Below, in pieces: positions 12,099-23,600 of a stretch of 64,000 nucleotides of DNA. The translations under genes were made by a program, and so were the position numbers. The stretch lies in NCBI GenBank assembly GCA_047967505.1, contig CM106538.1. The stretch is one strand, 5' to 3'. The DNA comes from Dipteris shenzhenensis (taxonomy: Eukaryota; Polypodiophyta; Polypodiopsida; Gleicheniales). Each line of letters opens with the position of its first letter. The first letter of the stretch is position 1. The notes beneath the pieces are model-generated. The model saw only the letters and a program-made list of their open reading frames with translations. It had not been told where the DNA came from and searched no databases.

Positions 12099-15000
12099 TT
12101 TTTTTTGGGGGTGCAATCTTTGATTGATTATATTATACGAGTAGCAACCTCAAAATAAGGTGCTACAATTACATCAACTGAAAATTTCAGTATATGCCAA
12201 AAAGACCTCATGATCTATGCAACGTGTTTGCAAGCAATCAAAGAAAGATTGCTGCAGAGAATGCCTAAAAAAGGCAAACAGAGAGAAAGTAGGATCACCA
12301 AAGACTTTCCAATTCCTATATGTCCATAAAGTCTATAGTGCCCGGTAGCGAACCCAAACGAAGAAAAGATGAAACTCCGGTTTGGATGGATGAAAGCCAA
12401 ATAGCCAGAAGAACTTCTTAAACGGAACAGATGGGAATCTCGTGGCAGGCGTTGTCGAAGCAGATAAAAAAACTCACGAGAGCACGGACAATGGTTTGGA
12501 TGGATGAAACCCAAATAGGCAGAAGAACTTCCCAAATGGAACAGATGGGAATTTCGCTCGCAGGCGCTGTCGAAGCAGATAAAAAAACTCACGAGAGCAC
12601 GGACAATGCCAAAACAAGTGAGGCAGAGTCTCCGAAGAAGCAGAACATCTGTGGCAAAGTGCAGGAGCAATGTGTCGATGAGCTAATAGCTGTACAGATG
12701 GAAACACTTTCAAAAGAACTCGCCAAAAGAAAACTTGTTGCTGAAGCGGTACTGTATAGGCCCAAAGTTGCTGTAATCTTTTCCTCCACCACTTTGCTGG
12801 GCGATGCATTCGCCAAACAAAATCACCTCTCTCTGAAACCTAAGGTTGAGGCAAAATTATTTTATACAATGCAGGTACAGTAATCTGAGATAGCCTCAAA
12901 GGACGAGAAGAGGACCCTTGAGAAGTCAAAGTCCAATCTTCCAGCCAAAGGAGGAATCGGAACAAAAGGCGAAAGCATAGAAGTAATTTGTCATCACAAA
13001 GGATGATAATGAGAGCCCAATCCATATGTAGTGGCTCCTAGAGAAAAGGGGAGCACAGTACCGACATCATCTATAACATCAGCAACCGAGGTGATGCCTT
13101 TAAACGAGACAAAGTAGGAATGTCGAGGTTCTTGTAAAGCCAAGGGAGGCTGAAAGACTTTCGTCCATTGAATGCTTTCAGCCCTCAAAGAATTCCCAAG
13201 CAAAGATTGCCGTCCATTCCATTTCAGAGGAGAAAGAACATGCTTCCAGTCAAGAAGCAAGCGGGATACAAAAGGGCAGCCAGGCAAAGTGCCATCAATG
13301 TAGCCAAAAAAGAAATCCCATTGATCGAGTTGCCAATGATCAAACGTAGAAATATTGATATGAGTGACCAGAGTCCTAATCATAAGAGCCCAAGGCTGAT
13401 CACCTTGTAGAAATTGCAGCAACATTTTCCCCATGTGGGCAAGAATATGCACATGAATATCTGTGATGTTCAATCCACCATGCATCTTGGGAGAACAAAT
13501 GTGATGCATCGAAAGAAGCTTGAGACTTTTTTTGCCATGTTTGGTTTGCCAGAAGAATTTCATAAAGACAGACATGAAAGATGTAAGATATGCCTTAGTG
13601 AACATGATCAATGGCAAGTAAAATTGAATATATGCCACAAGGATGGACTGCACTATTCGAAGACGAACGTGCAAAGGCGAGGTTGCCAGTTTTAAATACT
13701 CAAGCTTTTTCCGAAGCTTAGCCAAAACCCAATCAGTTTGTTGTCTGCGAGTGAGTTCCCACCCCAAAGGGTAACCAAGATGACGAACAAACTGAGTGGG
13801 TGGAATGATATCCCTGGGCCATAATAGACTATGCCAGTCTTTGGAATGCAAAGGGTGCAGCTTAGACTTCTAAAAATTAACATGAAGACCAGCTGCCAAA
13901 CCATAAACAGAGAGGGCTTGCATCAAGGCACCAAGATCATGGGGCGTATTCTTCGGGGTAAAGAAAGAATCATCAGCATAAGCTTGAGCAACCATGCTGC
14001 GATTAGCATCCAATTCCAAGCCATGAAGTGATCCTGTAGCCACAAGATGATCAATATACTGTAGCATAGGATGAGTAGCAATGGCATATAGTAAAGCACT
14101 GAGAGGGCATCCCTGGCGGACCGAACAACGAAGAGTCCACTCATCAGAGATATCCCCAGAAAGATTGCAAGCCGCATTGCTATCTCTGTAAAGCCAGTAA
14201 ATAACCTGCTGCATTTTTGGTCCAAACCCCAAAGCTTGCATAGTTTGCGAGATGAAATCCCATTGAACTATGTCAAAGGCTTTTGCGCTGCGTGTATTTG
14301 GCATATTCAATCCCAATATAAGCATTGGCAATGTTATCTGTGATATGGCGACGTGGAACAAAGCCATATTGGGAGGGATGCAACCCATCATGCAAATAAC
14401 CTTTAATCCGATCAACCACCATTTTGGCAATGATCTTGTAAATGACTGGCATGAGCGTGATTGGCCTCCAATCACCAAGTGAATCACATAGCTGCTTCTT
14501 TGGAATCAGCTTGAGAAGATCCTTTTTCCATGACATAGGCATCTGCTGATTGATAAGGCGACGTGGAACAAAGCCATATTGGGAGGGATGCAACCCATCA
14601 TGCAAATAACCTTTAATCCGATCAACCACCATTTTGGGAATGATCTTGTAAATGACTGGCATGAGCGTGATTGGCCTCCAATCACCAAGTGAATCACATA
14701 GCTGCTTCTTTGGAATCAGCTTGAGAAGACCCTTTTTCCATGACATAGGCATCTGCTGATTGATAAGGCAACGTGGAACAAAGTCATATTGGGAGGGATG
14801 CAACCCATCATGCAAATAACCTTTAATCCGATCAACCACCATTTTGGGAATGATCTTGTAAATGACTGGCATGAGCGTGATTGGCCTCCAATCACCAAGT
14901 GAATCACATAGCTGCTTCTTTGGAATCAGCTTGAGAAGACGCTTTTTCCATGACACAGGCATCTGCTGATTGATATGGCAACGTGGAACAAAGCCATATT

Positions 15001-17081
15001 GGGAGGGATGCAACCCATCCTGCAAATAACCTTTAATCCGATCAACCACCATTTTGGCAATGATCTTGTAAATGACTGGCATGAGTGTGATTGGCCTCCA
15101 ATCACCAAGTGAATCACATAGCTGCTTCTTTGGAATCAACTTGAGAAGACCCTTTTTGACACAGGCATCTGCTGATTTTGCCATGCTGTATTTACCATTT
15201 GCAGCAAGGTGAATTTAAGAAGATCCCAGAATGCAAAAAAGAATTCAGCAGTGAGACCGTCCCATCTTGGAGATTTCCATCTGCCACAGGATCTCAGTGC
15301 ATCAGACAATTCCTAAGACACACCAGAAAAGGAGTGCTCTCCAGCATAGAAGATATCATAACCAGCAAAATGGCCTCTTTGACTAGCATACATATGCTGA
15401 TTATGCTCTTGCAAAGCAACTATATCAGGCTGCAATTGCCTAATATACATCCATACCAGTTTCCATTTGTGACCATCACACATTCCTTGTACATTGAGAG
15501 TAACACACTTCAGATGATCAAGCATATTTACAGCTATGGGACAGGTATGTACAGCAACTAACGGGCTGTCTATGTCTGCATTTCCACCTCAATGTCCGAG
15601 CCTCTGCCCTGGGATGAAGCATCGACCTGAGGAGAGGACAAAAGTGCAGCAACTTCTTTTTCAAGAAACAAGGTCCGATTTGCATTCACAGCAGCCCAGG
15701 TCAAGCCAACACCAGAGTTTTCAGTAGTTGTTTTCCCATGAGAGGATGCACCACTCCAAGTCCGAGAAGGCAAAGGTCGCCCTGGGGAGATCACTTTGCG
15801 AGGAGTTTGCCATCCATCAGTCAATAAAATTTCCCCCTTCCCCTGAGGTGGAGATGACAAAGGACAGGAAAAGAAGCATTACCATTTGAGACAGCCGGGG
15901 ATTTGCCTTTGTCTTGAACATAGAAAAACTGTATAACCCCTTTGTTTTTGACTAGAGAAGAGACATTTGCATTCCTATTCAAAGGTTGAACCATTTCAGC
16001 TTGCACTGGCATCCGTGGAGCTCGGGAAGGACATTGTGAAGCCATGTACCCAAATTGCTTGCATTCAAAGCAAGCACCTGCAAACAGCCCCCACTTTAGC
16101 TTGTAAAAGGCACTCCCCATGGAAACATTATTCACAATAACCGAATATGAAGTTGGAGTGGGATGATCTGTATCCCACAAAATGCAGAAGCGATTCGAAT
16201 TTCCATTGGGTCGCGGTGGACATACCAACTTACCGAGGGATGCTGCAATTTTAGGTAGAAGAGAAGACAAGCATTGAGAAAAATCCACAACTTCTACCCA
16301 AACAGGGAACGATGCCGAATCAATGCCTGATAATCTCGGGTGGGAGACCAGGGCCGGACATGGACCATCTGTTGGTCATAGAAGAGAGGAGAGTGCTCCA
16401 GCAAAACCTGATGGTGCTTCTCATCACTTCTCATCAACCATGATGATCTCAAAAAGGCCCCTCGTTGGATAATGAATTTTTTTGACATAAGAACCACCTA
16501 GGGTTCAAGTCAACCAATTTCCAACATCTGCTGCAGCAGGCATCCGTCCTGGGAAGAAAATCATAATGGCATGCTTTGCATACTCCTTAACTGGATCAAA
16601 TATATCATCCACTTCCACCATAATGCCAGTGGTGGGAAGTGGATCTTTCCAACCTTTGCGGGTGTCTTTAAACCCTTCATGCATAACCTCATAAACAAGC
16701 TGAGCCTCAGCAGAGTCATGAAGGGAATCATCTCAATCCATCACTTGTTTTTGTTTCTTATTGGAAACTGACTTGTCTTTGTGAAAGGTTTTGTCATAGG
16801 AATAATCCGCCATTCGAGTTAAGGAAAAGGCTTGGAAGCAGCAACGCTTTACAAGGAAGAAAGCACAGCAGGTACAAAATTGTACAGATTTTTCCTTGGT
16901 TGTATGGACAAAATCGTACGGATTTTTGATTGCACGATTTTTTTCCCTGAATTTTTTGACAGTACGGACTGTACTGACAAAATTGTACGGACTGTATGGA
17001 CAAAACTGTACGGACTTTTCCTCTCTCTCTCTCTCTCTCTCACCCACACACCCACACACCCACCCACCCACCCACGGGGCC

Positions 17082-17129
<48 letters not shown>

Positions 17130-18378
17130 CGGGAGGCCTCGTGGGCCTATGGGACAGAGCATGGAATCAAGTAACTCATACAGATACAGACCACTATGGG
17201 TTGGGGCAAAGGGCTCACTAAGGCCCTTGGTGAGTACTAAAATGCTATGCTAGTACAAAACTAGTACAAAATAGCAAAAAAAGTAGCAAAATAGCATGAG
17301 AGTGGCATGAAGATATCAAGTGCTCAAAGCTAGAGTCCCAAGTGTATGAAACGGCTCCACGGATCCAGGCTCCATGATGGCATTTCTGATGAGATGCAAA
17401 GAGCTCACGTATCTGCATCTGTCAGGATGTCTGCTGTGGTGGTGGACGTGGTCTCCTCGATCTCTGGATCCAATGAGCTATGTCAAGGGTGATGCCTTGC
17501 CTCGGTCGATCTCCCCTAAGGAGAGCTGAAATAGGTCGAACCTCGATCATGTGTGCTCTAGTCGCCTGTCGCGCTATGTACGAACTCTGTGACCCTCGTC
17601 TGGCAATGTTGTGTCGGTCCCTTCACTAATCCATATATCTCTCATATCGGCTAGCTTCTCCGGGTCATGGGATTGAGTCAAATGCATAGAAATCCGTGAC
17701 CTGTCTTTGTGCTTGGTCTACCTCGGTATCTTGTGGTGCGGTTGGTCCCATCCTCCTGCTCTCTGATATGTCGTAGTAGTATCTCCCTGTGTCGTCGCAT
17801 CTCCATTAGGTAGAGCCCAATGTAGACCTGGTCTCGAAAGTGGATTAGTCGTGACTATGGGCCAAAGCCGTACCCCTTTTGAAAAAGGCAGTGGTAGCGC
17901 CCTTGGATCTCATACTAGGCTAGGAAAACACATAGAAAGTGCTCCTTTGTCTCGACCGCCCCCATCGTGCACAACCTGCAAGTTTGCTGCTCTTTGGGTA
18001 TGCGTGCAACTCTCCCTATCTCGATCCTCAGCTGATGGGACGAGACCCGCATCTCTCCGATGGCAATCCTCAGTGTGTGTGAGACTCCTCTGTCCTCGAG
18101 ATACTGAGGTCTGATCCCATCTTCCGATACTCCCAGAAAGTGGTCATAGTAGAGTTGGGTCTTGGTGGGGAACTCCTGGTCCCCCCCCAAGTGCGAGATG
18201 TGTGGAGCTGGAGGAGATCTAACCGTATGATGCGGTTAATCTCATCTTGTGGGATTGACTCGGGCGGTGCATCCATGCTATACTGAAACGGGGGAAGCCA
18301 ATCCATCTGAATGCCGTGATTGGCAAACCATGCGGTGACCTGCCCAACTCACAGAGAGAGAGAGAGAGAAAGAGAGCG

Positions 18379-18441
<63 letters not shown>

Positions 18442-18504
18442 GGTGGGAGGGAGAAAGTTTATTAAAGTCTTCGAAAGACCGATGGGTCTATGAGATTGTG
18501 AAAC

Positions 18505-18544
<40 letters not shown>

Positions 18545-18824
18545 AGAAAGAAAGTGTATTATTGTCCACTAAAGGCCAAAATGGGCCCATGGGACATCAA
18601 GAACTCTGCATACAAGATAGCACAAAATCAACGTGCCACAAAGAAGAGGCATCGTCGAATATCATCTAAGTGCTACGCAATACAATGCAAGTAGAAGTAC
18701 ATAGTGTCAAATCTGAGTCTAAATACAAAGTAAACTAGATGCAAGGAAACCGCCCTTGGGTGCAAAATGGGGGGATGAGTACAATATGCCAATGCAAAGA
18801 TACAAGTCCAGGTGTCACGGAGTC

Positions 18825-18857
<33 letters not shown>

Positions 18858-20573
18858 TTACAAACATCTACGAAAGACCAAAGGATCTATGGGATTGAAA
18901 AGAAACTAGATACAATGAAATCTAAGGGTGGGGCCCCTAAATTATGACGAGTAAGAATAGTACATTGAAAGCCTAAAGGGTCTTACAAATCCATATACAT
19001 TGATCTGAATGGGTGGAGCCACTAAGTGGACATCTGCACCCAAGACAATTACAAATACAATTACTAGATTTCTTGAGAAAGATAGATTTGCAATGTGGTA
19101 TCATTGTGACGCTTCTTTATACGCTATTTTAGAAACCAGGTCCATTGGGTGCGTGAGAATGATAGGAAGGTCTCAGTGGATAGGGCAGTGAGTGCTGGTG
19201 TCGATCAACCTATGTTGTCGCCTTTCAGTAGCTCTCCATCGGACAAGAGCCATTGTCACCCTCGTCAGTTGTATCCTTGGTCTGACAATGATAGAGGTAA
19301 GATACGTAAGCCTTGTTTGTGTGCCAACATGTTGGAGGGTTTGTCTATGGGTCTTGATTGCATCCAATTCCACAGCTCTCCTTGGGGGTTGCTGGTTCAT
19401 GCTATCTGATTGAAAAAAATCAGTGATCACCTTCTTAGTGGAGTTTAGCTGGGTCTTCTGATCTTTACTTTGTGTCTTGAGTAGTTGAGGCTTGAGAGGG
19501 GGGTGAGAGCGTCTCTAAAAAGACAGTGGTGGCGGCTTCGAATCTCATAGTACATAGGACATTTGAAAGCAAAGTGCTCCTCTCAGTCAATCTTCCTAGA
19601 GATCTCATAGAGTGCAGATGTGGCCCTCTCTATTGATGCCCTCATCCCGTCCAGTCTCAATAGATAATTGGTGGGAAGAAACACAGATTTGCTTGATCAA
19701 GATCCTTAGTGAGTGGGGGAGCTGGATCTGGGTGTAGCCTAAGCTCTTTGCTGATATTTGTAGGCAGTGATGTCTGTAGAGGCTAAGCTTCATAGAAAGC
19801 TCGCTACGTAATAAAAAGAACGTGAAGCCTCTCCACCTGTGCCCAATATACCTTTGATAGATCAGTGATGCTATGCATATCGGTTGGATGGACCAAAGTT
19901 TCACAGAAAGAAGACTTGGTTCGGGGATCCTGGAGTACACGTGCCTTCTCCGCAAGGAGGGCCACATTAGAAGATTCTAAGCTATCGAGTTTTTCAATCA
20001 ATGCAAGGCATATCTTTTGGAGGCTGGTGAGGAAATTGGATGTAGTGTTTGGAGTGGTCCCTGCTGTGTAAGCTGTCATGGCATTTTCAAATGCTTGTTT
20101 ACCCCAAATGTCCTCTACACATGCTCGTGTAGGCATTGTGCAAAGTCAATATGTGTTCCTGTTTGTTTGCTGAACTGTAAAATGCAGAAATAGAGAGAAT
20201 CCTCACATATTTACTGCCCTGGGTGGTCTTCAAGCAAGCTCAAGTTGGTTCAAGGTGCAAGGGGCTGGACTCCAGGTGCAAGGGGGGGGGGCTGATGGCA
20301 GCCACTCCTGGAAATGAGGCGCAGCCAGTCCGGTGGGGGCTTGGAAGCCCGTGTGGCCTGGTGCAGGTCTACCATATCAGGAGCAGCAGCCCATACGGGG
20401 GCTATGGAGAAGCCCACAAGACTGAGGTGCCACACAGCACCAGCGACAGCCCACACGGGGGCTAGGAGCAGCAGCCCATGGGGGCCTGAGTGCAGCACAT
20501 ACCCATGCGGGGTGTCTAGGGGGGCAGTGCGACGCGACAGCAGCCCACAGGGGGCTGAGGGCAGTGCACGGGG

Positions 20574-20623
<50 letters not shown>

Positions 20624-23600
20624 ACGCTTCCTTTATGGGTTGTGTTTTTTGAACCTACAGAAGCAACATGATGATTTGGAGGCAAAGTTTTTTGAGGAAA
20701 GAGCAGCCTTGGAGGCAAAATATCAGAAGCTGTACGAACCATTTTACAACAAGGTCTTTATAATTTGTTCTCTTCTCCTTTTTCTTAGTGTTTTTAACTT
20801 TTTTTAAACTGTGGGTTAGAAGGTGTGCTTTTATGGCTTAGGTGTGTTCTGAGTAATTGATCTCCCGTTTAATATAAATTTGAATGAGATGAATAATATA
20901 TAGGGTTACTGAAGCAATTACCTATATCATGCTGTAAGTCTATCAACTGTTGCATCAATTGATTTAGCTGCTGTTTTTTTCGTGGTGTCACCTTGCCCTG
21001 CTCTTTTTATCGTCTGTATGCATGTAAGGATTTCATTTAAACACTTTTATGTTATGACTTAACAGTCTGAATTCAGATACCGTGCTTTTTTCTGGCTAAA
21101 TAAGCGCTAACAAAAACAGTTTAACAGTTTCAAGCAGCTACTTCGTGGGCTGCAATTGAGCCCATTCGTTTAGGTGAGGTTACTGTCTAGTACATGTATT
21201 GATTTTTAAGAATGTTCTTTCCTTTGCAAACATGGATGCATATGATGATTTATTTTGTTCTATTTTTGTTGAATATAAAGTCTGTATTTGATGGGTGTAA
21301 ATTTTCTTTTTCTTACACTCATAGAATTTCTTTTTCTTCTGTAAATCTGGTGGCTTTTTCTTGTTTTATCAGATTGGCACAAAAATCATGTTCAATGTTG
21401 AATTGCATGTTCCCAAAAAGCAAGCTAAGGGGAAGACCTAATGGCAGTTTAAGTTCATATAAACAAAGGGCTAATTTATGATAGGAGGGGAGCGCTGGTG
21501 CTTCATCTGCAGAATTTCTTCCAGTATGTGGGAAATAGGAGTGCCTGCATCACCTAACTATTTTGCACTCTTCATTGTCCTGGTTATGCTTGGGAGCAAT
21601 CGAACATGTTTTTTCCATGGTTGACTTTTTATCTCATCTTGCTTAAAGACACAAGCATGGCGAACTGCTTTTTTCAACGAGTTGTGTGTCATAAAGATGG
21701 TTTGGAAGATGAGTTGCCACCTTAGATTCCATCAAATAAAGTGAATGCTGCTTTTGTCTAGGACTTGATGCGGATCTATTTTATAAAAATGTTTGCACAC
21801 ATGTCCTTGGAGTTGTAGACTGTAGCTGGATTGGCCTGGCTATGGACTGTTTGAATGAATCCATTTACTAGTGAAAAGCTTAAATTATGGTAAAATTGAA
21901 AGTGGACTAGTTGTAATTTCAGTGATTTTGTACATGTGGTAATGCAGCGCCATGATATTGTGAATGGCATTGTTGATCCTGAAGCTACAACAACAGATGG
22001 AACTCCAGAAACAAATGCAGTTGGGGAAGAGAACAACACAGGTCCTTGTTTTAAGCCTTTGGGTCTTGTAATGTCCATGCAACTATGTATAAAGGAAACT
22101 AATTGATGGACCAAATTAATACAGAGAAAATCCCCTTTTCTTGTTGGATTGGAATGCAGTCTTTACTAGTGATTCAACAAAACACAGTGATAGCATCTGT
22201 GAAATGCCTTTCAACTACCTATTGATCCTTTGTGTTTACGATACTAAACAGAGAAAGGAATCCCAGAGTTCTGGCTCATAGCCTTGCAAACAAACGATGT
22301 TGTAGGAGAAGAGGTATGATCAGATGTTAATGGCAATCTAATCTGATAGTTGTCTTCAAATTTTGGTCCTATTCTTTTGACAGAGCGAAGTTATGATGCA
22401 ACATTTTTAATAATAAAAAAGACATGCCTGTGCAGATAACCAAACGTGATGAAGGAGCCTTGAAGTACTTGAAAGACATTAAAAGTTTTAACTTGGAAGG
22501 CTCAAAAGGATTCAAACTTGAATTCTATTTTGCTGAAAATCCATTTTTCAAAAACTCAGTGGTACAGTATTTTGAATTTTGTGATACCTTCTAAGTGTTG
22601 CGTCAGTTCCTTAAGAGGGAATAGAACTTGACAGCATGGTATATGTTGCTGCAGCTCACAAAGACTTATCACATGGTTGAGGATGATGAACCAATCTTAG
22701 AGCGTGCTACAGGGTAGGTTTTCTCTGAGTACCCTCCAACAGGGGCACATATTCTTAATCAGTGATGGCTATAAGGTTTGCTTACTGATTCGTGGTCTCT
22801 CTTCACAGGACACAGATTGACTGGTATCCTGGGAAAAATTTAACACAGAAAGTTCTGCAGAAAAAACCTAAGAAGGGTGCCAAGAATGCAAAACCTGTGA
22901 CTAAGACGGAAGAATGTGAAAGCTTTTTCAACTTTTTCGATCCACCAAAAGTCCCAGAGGATGATGAGGATTTGGACCAAGATGCTGTAAGCTTATTTTG
23001 AAGTTTTAGCACAGACTTGCTTGTCTTTTCACACTAGAGGATTGCTGTCTCTATCACCATAACATTTCGAGTCATTGAATAAGATATGGATTCTATTTTG
23101 GGTTTGAGCTGGACCTTGTTTTTTTTCCCCTAGAGAAAAGGACTTCCTGTTAAACCAACATACAAGTCTGTCAACTGTGAGTTGCTGTTGGTGAAAGAAA
23201 CAAATCTGTGAACTGTGAGTTGCTGATCGTGCAAGAAATACAAATCACTCAACCGTGAACTGCTGATCGTGAAAGAAAGAACTGGTTGTCAGCAATCCTG
23301 TTTATAGAGAACCCAGCTCACTGCCTACAGAATGTCTGAAACTGTGACTAGCAACCAGGGTGGAGGGATATACATCTAGTGAATGCCTCGCTTCGTAAGT
23401 ACATAGAAGACCCTGCAAGCCAAGCCTTGCAAAAACGTGCCTGCCTCTCAGTGATCTTGACATCCCATGCTCCTAGATGGTGTCCTGATGGGTGGCCCGG
23501 GGAACCTGGTGGCCTCTGTGACGAAACTATAGTGGGCAAATCAAATGTTCCAAGCAACTGTCTCCAATAAACTATCCTTTGACAATGGCATAAGGCGCTG

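Larger units (their letters stand above)
12215..15525 (-). pseudogene. LINE ORF2: truncated endonuclease, reverse transcriptase, zf-RVT
   Basis: 15525-15313: endonuclease start ([27 protein letters not shown]). The reading then jumps to sequence just upstream of the reverse transcriptase, so most of the endonuclease and the linker are deleted. 15184-14273: 303-residue open frame holding four tandem copies of a segment with [20 protein letters not shown] and MPVIYKII. 14487-13870: [25 protein letters not shown] and the catalytic YADD (13969-13980). 13851-12994: thumb/connection region. 12809-12474: zf-RVT with [20 protein letters not shown]. The polymerase active site is kept but frameshifts separate the parts. 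Confidence 0.9.
12119..16813 (-). mobile_element. Nearly full-length LINE (L1-type), antisense in NAP1 intron
   Basis: Two-ORF non-LTR retrotransposon. ORF1 begins at ATG 16813 and ends near 15,570; ORF2 begins at 15,525 with endonuclease, then reverse transcriptase, then a C-terminal zinc-knuckle (zf-RVT) region ending near 12,215; the 3' tail reaches the A/GT tract at 12.1 kb. Length about 4.7 kb against 6-7 kb for intact plant L1. It lacks most of the endonuclease and carries two tandem duplications (see separate entries). Stops and frameshifts show it is inactive. Confidence 0.9.

Noticed and set aside
14341-15176. CRISPR-like array
   Set aside because: The units are contiguous, 210 bp and coding, in a plant LINE; no spacers.
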